Virus record (IMG/VR): IMGVR_UViG_3300027797_001923
Coordinates: 1 to 27,371 of that record
Direction: 5' to 3' (one strand)
DNA: 27,371 nucleotides
DNA from: a virus
The translations under genes and the position numbers were made by a program. Below are positions 14,593 through 21,933 of the stretch, piece by piece. Every line of letters starts with the position of its first letter. The first letter of the stretch is position 1. The notes below the pieces were generated by a model. It was not told the origin of the DNA. It searched no databases and saw only the letters and a program-made list of their open reading frames with translations.

Positions 14593-15447
14593 TCAGTATT
14601 TCAAAGTGACCCAACGATCAGGAATTAAATCGTTCATATTATAATGAGAATATTTTACACCAAACCACGGATTTGGAGCAACAATTGGTTGAGTTGGATT
14701 TTGAATTAACCATGCTCCCCACCAACTGAATGAAGAATTGGCAATGATACCACCATCACACTGAGACATCATATAAAGATCATAGAATGGAATTAATGAT
14801 TTTTGCCTACCATCATTCGTAGCAGCAGTATGATTAAATCGTGAATCAAATTCAGAAATTAAGAACTCATCACCTTGAAAGAATTCTTGAGACTGAACCC
14901 ATTCTGGATCATCAGAAAATACTAAAACAGTACATTCATCATCAAAAAGTTTATATGCTTTTTGATAATACTCAATCGGACAAGCAGGATGATTCTCTGG
15001 TTGATTTACATAATCACCGCGCCGTAAATGCATAAAGATTTTTTTTCCATCTATACCATTTAAGATATCATTACATTTTTCTACAATTTCTTTTTTAAAT
15101 GTAAAGTCTTCACGAATAGAGTCTTCAATATCAACAAAATACTTTTCGGTTTGAAAGTAATCATGAAGATTTGCATTGTCTGGACAATTCTCAAACAGAT
15201 CTTCGTTAAAGTGAAACTGTTGAGTACAAACATTATTTTTTGTTTGAAGATATCCTAGATTATTTTCACTAACCGAAGACATCTCAAAGCAATCAAATAA
15301 AGCGTAATCAGAATCTCCATAATCAGATGGTGAGGGAACTAAGAACTCATATCCACAATTTGCTGATATTCCGCGAAGTGCGGCAAATTGAAACATTTGG
15401 TTTCCAAATCTTCCATTTGACCCTAAAGCATTGTAACTAATAGCCAT
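14593..15447 (-). CDS. Family 11 alpha-1,2-fucosyltransferase-like, second copy (284 aa)
   Basis: GT11 motifs: GRFGNQMFQFA (residues 12-22), MHLRRGDYV (139-147, the HxRRxD donor site) and IANSSFSWWGAWL (235-247). The ATG at 15447 has GGAG 7 nt upstream and lies 2 nt past the upstream stop; an in-frame TTG at 15453 is the weaker option. Compared with the copy at 13001-13795 it has an insert around residues 198-218 (EFDSRFNHTAATNDGRQKSL). Otherwise it shares most blocks: GYEF, the run EDFTFK or EDFTFR, VFSDDPEW and FLISE. Two divergent copies suggest two acceptors or two linkages. The window shows no clear GDP-fucose synthase, so the donor may come from the host, from genes outside, or be GDP-L-galactose made by the epimerase at 23376-24428. 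Confidence 0.94.
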   Translation of the reverse strand: MAISYNALGSNGRFGNQMFQFAALRGISANCGYEFLVPSPSDYGDSDYALFDCFEMSSVSENNLGYLQTKNNVCTQQFHFNEDLFENCPDNANLHDYFQTEKYFVDIEDSIREDFTFKKEIVEKCNDILNGIDGKKIFMHLRRGDYVNQPENHPACPIEYYQKAYKLFDDECTVLVFSDDPEWVQSQEFFQGDEFLISEFDSRFNHTAATNDGRQKSLIPFYDLYMMSQCDGGIIANSSFSWWGAWLIQNPTQPIVAPNPWFGVKYSHYNMNDLIPDRWVTLKY

Positions 15448-15449
15448 CT

Positions 15450-15806
15450 TCAATCTCCATTAATAATTCTGTAACTATCTTCATCAAAATGTTGAGTAGA
15501 AAATTCAAAAAGTTCCGTATCTTCCAGTGCTTCCATTTGATGCCTCAATCCACGATAAACATGAAATTTATCGCCCCTACTTAAAATTACTTCATCAGCA
15601 AGAGTAATATCATCTTCATCATAATATCTTAAAATAATTTTACCACTTTGAATATAAAAAACTTCGTCCTTTAATTTATGAAAATGCCATGAACATTTTT
15701 TACCTTTTACAAGGTAAAGTATTTTACCACAATATTCTTCACAATTAACAATCCATTTTTCAAACCCCCAACCTTTGGGGACAAATTTAATTTCAGAAGA
15801 AGTCAT
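15450..15806 (-). CDS. Cupin-domain protein, possible sugar isomerase (118 aa)
   Basis: A single cupin barrel. H41-x-H43-x4-E48 with G55 is cupin motif 1, and GDKFHVYRGLRHQMEA with H89 completes the metal site of motif 2. GWGFEKWIVN-EEYCGKILYLVKGKKCSWHFHK resembles cupins placed in sugar-nucleotide clusters and the C-terminal domain of type II mannose-6-phosphate isomerases. A metal-dependent sugar-phosphate isomerase or epimerase role is plausible but not proven. The start overlaps the end of the HAD phosphatase gene by 14 nt. The stop lies 2 nt before the next GT11 gene. There is no signal peptide, so it is cytoplasmic. Confidence 0.8.
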   Translation of the reverse strand: MTSSEIKFVPKGWGFEKWIVNCEEYCGKILYLVKGKKCSWHFHKLKDEVFYIQSGKIILRYYDEDDITLADEVILSRGDKFHVYRGLRHQMEALEDTELFEFSTQHFDEDSYRIINGD

Positions 15807-16110
15807 TAGAATTAATACCTTTGTCGTCTATGTAATAATCACCAGAGGGTTTTCCCAAAAATAATTCATGATATTTACATTCCCACAATCTCAATTGAAG
15901 TTCTGTAATCTCATAAAATCTTGCTTTTGCCAGTTTAGCATCATTATTATATCTGCCCATTCCCCTGGCAGTTAGATATACGATGTAGTTTCCTTCATCA
16001 TATAACTTATTTATTTTATCAATTCTATCGTGCAATGGAAGAGCGTTTGAATAATCTCCATTAGTTATTAATGTGCAAATGGTTCCATCAATATCGACAA
16101 CGTATTTCAC
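15793..16110 (-). CDS. Small HAD-superfamily phosphatase (105 aa)
   Basis: HAD motifs are all visible. D6-I-D8-G-T is motif I (nucleophile and acid/base Asp). LTARG (46-50) holds motif II Thr47. K87-P-S-G-D-Y-Y-I-D95-D96-K gives the motif III Lys and motif IV acidic pair. At 105 residues it is a minimal HAD without a large cap domain, like the small phosphatases found in capsule and LPS clusters. It may remove a phosphate from a sugar phosphate intermediate. Because HldE-like kinase and nucleotidyltransferase genes lie nearby, a role like GmhB in heptose synthesis is conceivable, but the motif I (DIDGT rather than DRDGT) and short length do not match GmhB itself. ATGA overlap with the upstream gene. 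Confidence 0.85.
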   Translation of the reverse strand: MKYVVDIDGTICTLITNGDYSNALPLHDRIDKINKLYDEGNYIVYLTARGMGRYNNDAKLAKARFYEITELQLRLWECKYHELFLGKPSGDYYIDDKGINSNDFF

Positions 16111-17015
16111 TCAAAACATCTCCGATAGGCATCCCAATAGGAAAGAGTTTCTTTTGGAACAATAGATTGCCAATCAGGAAGGCATCTAATTAATTCGGAA
16201 GTTTTTCTATATCCCATAATTTCTTTTTCAAGATTTGTAATTAGATCTTGAACATTTCTATCTTGGAATACGGATGCCTTATTATAGATGACGCTGTTTG
16301 GGAAATAATGCTGAAGGACATATCCACCCCAAATATCATCCATCCTACCAACGTGAGGGAAGACTGAGTAATAAGGAATAACATCTCTTGCCAAGAAAGT
16401 ATTTTGACTATTAAATGGAGAAATACTAGTTGATCCATAGGCATCCTGTACACCAAATTTAACAGTAGGTTTGATAGACAATCTTGCCATCGCATCAATA
16501 TCAGGATCACCATCCCACAAATCAGCCTGAACCAATACTTTACGTTTCAGTTTTCCACCATAAGTTACTTCCTTACGAAAAGGGACTAATTCAATTGGAT
16601 ATCCACGATGCCAAACCTGATTATGTTCTGTGACTGAAAGAGGATCAAATACTCCAAGATGAGTATGATAAAAATCAATCTCTACAGTTTCACCAACAAC
16701 AACATTTGTTCCCCAGAAATCATATGGAATATTATCATCATCTACTGTTGCGACAATATCAGCACCACGATTGTATGCCTCAACAAATCCAATGTTACGA
16801 CGTTGAATGGATTTCCATCCAATCGTATCACTCAATTCGGGATAAGTTTTTTCCTGATACTCTGGAGAAAGATAAATGCAATTTAAATTCTCATATTCAT
16901 AGTGTGGGGTCTTTGTATCACCCACAACAATAAGCGTCCAATCTTCCTTTCTCGAATACTTAATTGTAGCAAGAGTAGGAGGATTAATAGTAGTTGTTAC
17001 AATGTACTTGTTCAC
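16107..17015 (-). CDS. STELLO/RGP-like glycosyltransferase (302 aa)
   Basis: The N-terminus IVTTTINPPT and the block TIGWKSIQRRNIGFVEAYNRGADIVATVDDDNIPYD (residues 64-99) resemble the DUF288/STELLO and reversibly glycosylated polypeptide (GT75) group. In that group W-S-QRRNIG and a DDD metal site (here D92-D93-D94) are hallmarks. Later motifs include HRGYPIELVPFR, VQADLWDGDPDIDAMARL and FNSQNTFLARDVIP, ending with GRMDDIWGGYVLQHYF. Plant members are UDP-arabinopyranose mutases or membrane transferases; phage and bacterial relatives are poorly studied. This one has no membrane helix. It overlaps its upstream and downstream neighbours by 4 nt each (ATGA). A glycosyltransferase role is well supported, but whether it also acts as a sugar mutase is open. 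Confidence 0.75.
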   Translation of the reverse strand: MNKYIVTTTINPPTLATIKYSRKEDWTLIVVGDTKTPHYEYENLNCIYLSPEYQEKTYPELSDTIGWKSIQRRNIGFVEAYNRGADIVATVDDDNIPYDFWGTNVVVGETVEIDFYHTHLGVFDPLSVTEHNQVWHRGYPIELVPFRKEVTYGGKLKRKVLVQADLWDGDPDIDAMARLSIKPTVKFGVQDAYGSTSISPFNSQNTFLARDVIPYYSVFPHVGRMDDIWGGYVLQHYFPNSVIYNKASVFQDRNVQDLITNLEKEIMGYRKTSELIRCLPDWQSIVPKETLSYWDAYRRCFE

Positions 17016-17890
17016 ATTAAATACTTTTCAACGAAATGTTTAGTGGTATATCTACCAGTAGCCTTATTATAGGCGTTTTTTCTCATATAGTCAAATTCAT
17101 CATAATAATTAATGATGTATTCCAACTTTCTATCAAGATCTGCTTCATCATTAAAATACATAAAGTCTTCATCGGGAGTAAAGAAGTATTCAATTGGATT
17201 CCAAGGATCTCTTTGACAAAGAATTACACATTTTGCAAATGCTGCCTCAAACATTCTTGATTTGATTTGTGGCATCATTCCACGATCAATATGGAAGAAT
17301 GCCGTATTTTCTCTTCCCCTAGGGAAGTTATAATAATTTTCAGCAGTGGATGGATCAATATTACAAAGACCATGAACAACTGCCACTTTAGTCTCCGATA
17401 ACATTTTTATTTTATCCGTATATGAACATCTAGGAACATTACCCATACTGTAATGTCCGAATCTAAAATTATATTTGGTGAAAACATTTTGAATATAACT
17501 TTCCCAAGGCACTGCTCTTGGAAGACTTCCAAAGTAAGATACATCAATTATTTTTTCCCTTTCTTCAGGAATCCAGTCCTCACTGAAAGGAAAGAAAACA
17601 AAAGTTCTATTATCAAAAAGTTCAGCAGTATATGGGCAAATAGTTAAAATTGTGTCTACCTTTTCGTGAAGAATTGCCTTTGGTCCCTGAACGACACAAA
17701 AATTTGGTTCTTCCAGTGTCAGAACAATTTTCTTTTTATCTTCATATTGTCCAGAGTATAAGTCACCATAAAAATCAGCCATAAACAAATAACAGTCTCT
17801 GACAATATTTTCATACTTTTCGAAATTCATATAGTATAAAGGATCTTCAGTCAGACCATTTTCTGGTCTAACAAAATTTAAAACTTTCAT
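17012..17890 (-). CDS. GT-B glycosyltransferase, group 1-like (292 aa)
   Basis: The C-terminal half carries the donor-binding pattern of GT-B enzymes of the Glyco_trans_1_2 / CgeB type. It reads QIKSRMFEAAFAKCVILCQRDPW (about residues 207-229), then FTPDEDFMYFNDEADLDRKLEYI, as in 'R-FE--A-G---L------- F-p--e---f-d--eL---i'. The N-terminal half (KIVLTLEEPNF, DTILTICPYTAELF, VSYFGSL) fits the first Rossmann domain with the usual 'V-FvGs' turn. It overlaps both neighbours by ATGA, so it is tightly coupled to the kinase upstream and the STELLO-like gene downstream. Donor sugar unknown; an ADP-heptose or GDP-sugar donor would fit the context. Confidence 0.8.
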   Translation of the reverse strand: MKVLNFVRPENGLTEDPLYYMNFEKYENIVRDCYLFMADFYGDLYSGQYEDKKKIVLTLEEPNFCVVQGPKAILHEKVDTILTICPYTAELFDNRTFVFFPFSEDWIPEEREKIIDVSYFGSLPRAVPWESYIQNVFTKYNFRFGHYSMGNVPRCSYTDKIKMLSETKVAVVHGLCNIDPSTAENYYNFPRGRENTAFFHIDRGMMPQIKSRMFEAAFAKCVILCQRDPWNPIEYFFTPDEDFMYFNDEADLDRKLEYIINYYDEFDYMRKNAYNKATGRYTTKHFVEKYLM

Positions 17891-18681
17891 AAAACCTCAT
17901 TAATATCATCTTGGGTCAAGATATAAACTCCCATATGCTGGACAGATTTGGAAGCAAGATAAACTGCTTTCGGAATCGCAGCATTTAAGTCTCTAGTATG
18001 TAGATAGAAATAACAAAGAGTTGCTAGAAAAACATCACCAGCGCCAGTTACATCAAATACATCTACCTGTGGTGAGTGATAGATATTATCTCTCCACTTG
18101 GCACCCAGTTTTCCCATCGTGACCACCAGTTCACAATTGTCTGGTATACTCTTCATTTTATTCTCCTCATCATTATTAATTTTGATGATAGAGTTATTAA
18201 AATATTTTAGATCTGGATTTTTGCTGTCTACAAAAACAGGACCATTAAACTTTTCACATAATACAGAAATATTTTCAAGATCAAGAATACCCTTACAGTA
18301 ATCAGAGATTACAACAGCATCATAGTTCTTACAATCTGGTATCTCTACAGAATCCACTTGATGCCCCAAATCCTCCCTCAAAAGAAGTTGATTTGATTTT
18401 GTATCCACAAATCTTCTTTTAATTAATTGATTTGGATCGTTAGTAACAAAATCAACATCAAGTCCATATGCGAGTAAGTTTTCTCTTACGTTTGCAGCCA
18501 TCCCTGGGCGTACTTCTTCTGCTCGGTAATCAAATACAGGAACAGGTGCCTCCGCACACAATCTGTCGCAGACACCATAGTGATAAATGTCTTTACAAGA
18601 CTCACCGATAAGTAAAACCTTGAATTGTTTTCGTTGTAGAATATTCTCCAACTCTGTCAAAAAACCGAACTGTCTTAGCAT
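17887..18681 (-). CDS. PfkB-family sugar kinase, HldE kinase-domain-like (264 aa)
   Basis: A ribokinase-fold kinase closest in pattern to the N-terminal domain of HldE/RfaE (D-glycero-D-manno-heptose-7-phosphate kinase). The segment KVLLIGESCKDIYHYGVCDRLCAEAPVPVF (about residues 21-50) matches the VLVVGD-MLD-Y--G---RISPEAPVPV block. RPGMAANVRENLLAYG (58-73) matches the PGGAANVA-NL-ALG block. DVTGAGDVFLATL (210-222) holds the anion hole and catalytic Asp216. At 264 residues it is shorter than the usual 310-320. I prefer ATG at 18681 (AGG 8 nt upstream) over GTG at 18690; either way its start lies about 80 nt inside the preceding nucleotidyltransferase gene. ATP would phosphorylate a sugar phosphate, probably a heptose or a related sugar. 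Confidence 0.85.
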   Translation of the reverse strand: MLRQFGFLTELENILQRKQFKVLLIGESCKDIYHYGVCDRLCAEAPVPVFDYRAEEVRPGMAANVRENLLAYGLDVDFVTNDPNQLIKRRFVDTKSNQLLLREDLGHQVDSVEIPDCKNYDAVVISDYCKGILDLENISVLCEKFNGPVFVDSKNPDLKYFNNSIIKINNDEENKMKSIPDNCELVVTMGKLGAKWRDNIYHSPQVDVFDVTGAGDVFLATLCYFYLHTRDLNAAIPKAVYLASKSVQHMGVYILTQDDINEVL

Positions 18682-19000
18682 ACTGCTCACCTACAACTTC
18701 TTTACCTTTCCAATCGGATCCTACAACCATTATATCAGGTTTGATAGATTTTAACAAATCTTCAAGTTCTTCTTTACTATTGAATATATGAACAACATCA
18801 ATATAGCGAATTGCTCCCAAAGTTTGAGACCTGTCGTTTTGAGAAAAAATGGGTCTCTCAGGTCCTTTCATTTCTGCTACCCTCTTATCAGAATCAATAG
18901 CAACGATGAGGTAATCTCCAAGAGACTTGGCATATTTAAATAGTTTAATATGTCCCGGATGAAGCACATCAAAACATCCATTTACAAAAATAATTTTCAT
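18602..19000 (-). CDS. HldE C-terminal-like sugar nucleotidyltransferase (132 aa)
   Basis: A cytidylyltransferase-fold protein like domain II of HldE (RfaE). VNGCFDVLHPGHIKL (residues 6-20) contains the HPGH nucleotide-binding motif. GPERPIFSQNDR, GSDWKGKEVVGEQYA and EYSTTKTIQ follow in the family order. In E. coli the kinase and nucleotidyltransferase are one protein with the kinase first. Here they are two proteins with reversed gene order, and the reading frames overlap by about 80 nt. The expected reaction is activation of a sugar 1-phosphate with ATP or CTP, for example to ADP-heptose. The ATG at 19000 overlaps the methyltransferase stop by 4 nt (ATGA). Functional pairing with the kinase gene is strongly suggested by their neighbourhood. 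Confidence 0.9.
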   Translation of the reverse strand: MKIIFVNGCFDVLHPGHIKLFKYAKSLGDYLIVAIDSDKRVAEMKGPERPIFSQNDRSQTLGAIRYIDVVHIFNSKEELEDLLKSIKPDIMVVGSDWKGKEVVGEQYAKTVRFFDRVGEYSTTKTIQGFTYR

Positions 19001-19488
19001 TTTCCACCCATAACCATAAATGAATTGTTTAAGTCAATACCAGAAACAAACACATTTTTATAACCACGATCAATCATATAATCCCGAATCATCTCCGGAA
19101 CAAACACGTGCTTGTGCTTTCGGTTATTCCAAGGTCTCCAATACTTCTGACTATAATCAGGAAGATAAAGAAACAATGTGCCTCCGATGATCAAGCGTTC
19201 ATACCAATAGTTCATTGTCTCAATCCAATCATCAACGTGTTCTAGGCAATGACTAGAGAAAATATAATTAGGATTTCTTTCAGGAAGATTATTTGCATCC
19301 CAAGGATCATCAAAACTTAAATCAATTGGAACTGATCCAGGGAAAGACCATTCTGGTTTCATACAACCAATATCATATCCAAATCCAGAACAAACGTGTT
19401 TAGCAAATGGAATTGCAAATTGAGAAGCATTACCAATGGTCTGAAAATGTGGATATTCTGTTTCCTGATAGGTAATTTTTTTAATCAT
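18997..19488 (-). CDS. SAM-dependent methyltransferase-like protein (163 aa)
   Basis: Resembles compact class I methyltransferases of sugar clusters. GYDIGCMKPEW (residues 37-47) stands in for the SAM-binding glycine motif. PIDLSFDDPWDANNLP follows, then IFSSHCLEHVDDWIETM (76-92, the usual S-H-LEH motif) and LIIGGTLFLYLPD (99-111). The C-terminal part has HKHVFVPEMI, as in related proteins. At 163 residues it is short for the fold. ATG at 19488 (ATGA overlap with the upstream gene) is preferred to TTG at 19500. It may methylate a nucleotide sugar or glycan. Confidence 0.8.
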   Translation of the reverse strand: MIKKITYQETEYPHFQTIGNASQFAIPFAKHVCSGFGYDIGCMKPEWSFPGSVPIDLSFDDPWDANNLPERNPNYIFSSHCLEHVDDWIETMNYWYERLIIGGTLFLYLPDYSQKYWRPWNNRKHKHVFVPEMIRDYMIDRGYKNVFVSGIDLNNSFMVMGGK

Positions 19489-20237
19489 TGATATTGCCAA
19501 GGTAAATTAAATAAGTATCTTGTCTGTGACCAATCACCCCAACGGTGATGAAGAGTCATTGGTTTATCCTTTACTTTATCAAATAGTTCAGAAGTTTCAA
19601 ACAGATAGTTCCAGGATGTTTCAATAAAGTTATAAGCAGAAGCATTCTCAATTACTTTACACCAATCAAACAAAGAATAACCTCCAATGTGTCGTGCTTC
19701 AATAACCTGTGCTCCGCCATAATCAGCAGGATTTATAGATATTCTATCACAGATTTCAACTTGTGGTCGTGTACACCAATACCTATTTACAAGGGCATAT
19801 GTATCACCATCCTGAAGCCCCAAAACATCGTAGAACAGTTTATCTTCTTTATCTTTGTTACGGACGAATTTAATATGATCTCTCCAATCTTTCCAATCCA
19901 TTCCAATACTGTCATACTTACCTGCCATAATAGGTTGGTAATTTCCAAAACCTTGAAAATAAAAAAGTTTATCAGTAATTTCAGTTTGTTTTTCTGGAAG
20001 ATAATATTCTATTTCAGGAAACTGAACATGATCTGGTAAAGGTGGACGAGTAAGTTTTACTTTTTTATCGCCCCAAGAAATAAAATTAAAGTCTGGAATA
20101 TAATCATTTAACCATTCGAATTCGGAAACCACTGGCCAATAAACTTCATATCCTTGATCTTTGATGTGATATGCTAATTTTTGAAGAAATAAAATATCGC
20201 CCAGCCCACATGGTTGGTAAATAAGACCAGTTTTCAT
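19485..20237 (-). CDS. GT9-like (heptosyltransferase-like) protein, copy 2 (250 aa)
   Basis: It starts MKTGLIYQPCGLGDILFLQKLAYHI. The G-L-G-D-I-x-F-x-Q-K motif resembles the N-terminal G-GD--- motif of family 9 heptosyltransferases. The C-terminal half has EARHIGGYSLFDWCKVIENASAYNFIETSWNYLFETSEL, which resembles the IS-DTG--H-A--L pattern of GT9. A full GT9 enzyme is about 320-350 residues, so this is a reduced relative. ATG at 20237 has GGAGG 4 nt upstream and overlaps the previous stop (ATGA), which beats the longer in-frame start at 20267. It is clearly paralogous to the next gene (20234-20956), and the pair is a tandem duplication. Function as a glycosyltransferase is likely but not certain. 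Confidence 0.7.
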   Translation of the reverse strand: MKTGLIYQPCGLGDILFLQKLAYHIKDQGYEVYWPVVSEFEWLNDYIPDFNFISWGDKKVKLTRPPLPDHVQFPEIEYYLPEKQTEITDKLFYFQGFGNYQPIMAGKYDSIGMDWKDWRDHIKFVRNKDKEDKLFYDVLGLQDGDTYALVNRYWCTRPQVEICDRISINPADYGGAQVIEARHIGGYSLFDWCKVIENASAYNFIETSWNYLFETSELFDKVKDKPMTLHHRWGDWSQTRYLFNLPWQYQ

Positions 20238-20956
20238 TCTACCTCCATTGGAGTCATTTCTCTCCATTCATTTCGTGTATATTCAATCCACTGCCAGGGT
20301 TTCTTTAGAATACCATCATAAACTCTTTCAGAATACTTATAGTGTCTTGGATGAATCGTGAGTCGTGTTGCCTTAAGATCCAAAGTCTCCATTACATAAT
20401 GAAGTGACGTATCGACAGAGTGTATCTCTTCGGCATTCTCAAAAACCCAGCACCAGTCAAAGACTTTACCACCAGGAATATTCGGATCCATTTCTATAAT
20501 CTTTCCATCATATCCTTCTGGTATTTGCTTATAAACTCCATTCATTGGTTTATAAACACTATAGTATGGATTAATAAAGATGAATGAATCTCCCTTTTCT
20601 AGTCCAAGTTTTTTACGAAGATTCTCTTCTCGTTCAAGGTTTCTTTCGTATTTAAAGTAATCCTGCCAGTCATCATATAAAATTCCAACAGCATCATACT
20701 TGGTTCCCAGCACATCCCAAGATCCTCTTGGTTTAGGAACATTAGAAAGATCAAGAACTCCAACCTCACCAGAAGGAAGTTGGAGTTGTCCTTGAACACC
20801 GATATGAGAATTGGGAATCATCTGATCCACACCAGCAGACCAGCAAGCAGGAGTGACTGGATGATAGACCGTGTGTTCTTGCGATAATACTGCTGTTATT
20901 TTTTGTATGAAGAAAATATCCCCAAGTCCTCCTGCCTGATCAATAATAATATTCAT
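20234..20956 (-). CDS. GT9-like (heptosyltransferase-like) protein, copy 1 (240 aa)
   Basis: Paralogue of the gene at 19485-20237. Shared blocks are GGLGDIFFIQKI near the start (compare GLGDILFLQKL), KYDAVGILYDDWQDYFKYERNLEREENLRKKLGLEKGD (compare KYDSIGMDWKDWRDHIKFVRN and LGLQDGD), KVFDWCWVFENA (compare SLFDWCKVIENA) and SVDTSLHYVMETLDL (compare FIETSWNYLFETSEL). SVDTSLHYVMETL resembles the donor-site pattern of ADP-heptose:LPS heptosyltransferases (GT9). The protein has 240 residues, no membrane helix and no signal. Its start shares one base with the previous stop (TGATG), and it overlaps the following gene by 4 nt. With HldE-like genes downstream, an ADP-heptose donor is an attractive guess. 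Confidence 0.7.
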   Translation of the reverse strand: MNIIIDQAGGLGDIFFIQKITAVLSQEHTVYHPVTPACWSAGVDQMIPNSHIGVQGQLQLPSGEVGVLDLSNVPKPRGSWDVLGTKYDAVGILYDDWQDYFKYERNLEREENLRKKLGLEKGDSFIFINPYYSVYKPMNGVYKQIPEGYDGKIIEMDPNIPGGKVFDWCWVFENAEEIHSVDTSLHYVMETLDLKATRLTIHPRHYKYSERVYDGILKKPWQWIEYTRNEWREMTPMEVE

Positions 20957-21933
20957 CAGTTAATCTTATCGTACCAATACTTAAGAAGATCATTCAATGT
21001 GGTATCAATGTCATACTCTTCTTTAAATCCGGTGAATTCTACAAGGTTGGTAGAATCACCGTGCTGGTAATAGATTTCATGAGGACGCCAGAAAGGTTCG
21101 TGAATCTTTTGCTCCACGTGATCCAGTCCGGAAAGTTCAATCAACTTATCAGTAAAGAACTGCATCTTACGAGGAGTATCTCCACAGATATTGAAAATGT
21201 GATTGGTTACCTCTGGATTCATCATCGCAAGGTAATAAGATCTCACAGTATCACGAACATCCATTACAACGCGAGTCGTACTTAAGTTGCCGATAAGAAG
21301 AACAGGATCTTGAAGTCCTTTCATCATCCTAGCAATTTGATAGGCATCAGATGAGATTGAGAAGATCTTACCTCTACGAGGTCCAGTATGAGAGAATGCA
21401 CGAGTAATAAATCCTTTGATAAATCCATTCTGCATACGTTCCTGAAGATATACATCAGTTGCTGCCTTTGATGCACCATAAGGATTCGCAGGGAGAATTG
21501 TATCTTCCCAATGAATCTTGCGACCATCTTGTCCGACATTACCATAAACTTCAGAGGTAGAGCAGAACATCAACTTACAATCAAGTTGGTGATCCGCAAT
21601 AACCTGAATCAAGTTAGCACTCCCCATCACATTGGTTTCCATTGTTCCGATAGGATCAATAAAACTAAAGGGAGGATGAGATTGTGCTGCTAAATGAAAT
21701 ACCCCATCAAACTGATGCGTCTCAAACACATTCCGTAGAGAGCGATAATTACAAAGATCCGAATACAAGAACGTGATTGAATTATAAACTTCATCAGGCA
21801 CTACATCACGAATATCCGTCTCCATACCATTAGTACGACGAATCAGTCCATAGACTTTGTGCCCTTCACTGTGAAGAAGATTTGCCAGATGAGGACCAGC
21901 AAATCCGGTGATTCCAGTAATTAAAAATTTCAT
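20956..21933 (-). CDS. GDP-mannose 4,6-dehydratase / RMD-family SDR (325 aa)
   Basis: An extended short-chain dehydrogenase. GITGFAGPHL (residues 7-16) is the NAD(P)-binding glycine motif. CSTSEVYG (124-131) carries the T-S-E triad of dehydratases. YGASK (Y152, K156) is the catalytic pair, and SHTGPRRG resembles the HESPRRG motif of GMD and the HIGPGQ motif of GDP-4-keto-6-deoxymannose reductase (RMD). C-terminal FWRPHEIYYQHGDSTN also fits the family. It should act on GDP-mannose or its 4-keto-6-deoxy product, feeding GDP-L-fucose, GDP-D-rhamnose or perosamine. Length 325 is nearer RMD than GMD (about 350-370). ATG at 21933 overlaps the previous stop by one base (TAATG). Confidence 0.83.
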   Translation of the reverse strand: MKFLITGITGFAGPHLANLLHSEGHKVYGLIRRTNGMETDIRDVVPDEVYNSITFLYSDLCNYRSLRNVFETHQFDGVFHLAAQSHPPFSFIDPIGTMETNVMGSANLIQVIADHQLDCKLMFCSTSEVYGNVGQDGRKIHWEDTILPANPYGASKAATDVYLQERMQNGFIKGFITRAFSHTGPRRGKIFSISSDAYQIARMMKGLQDPVLLIGNLSTTRVVMDVRDTVRSYYLAMMNPEVTNHIFNICGDTPRKMQFFTDKLIELSGLDHVEQKIHEPFWRPHEIYYQHGDSTNLVEFTGFKEEYDIDTTLNDLLKYWYDKIN

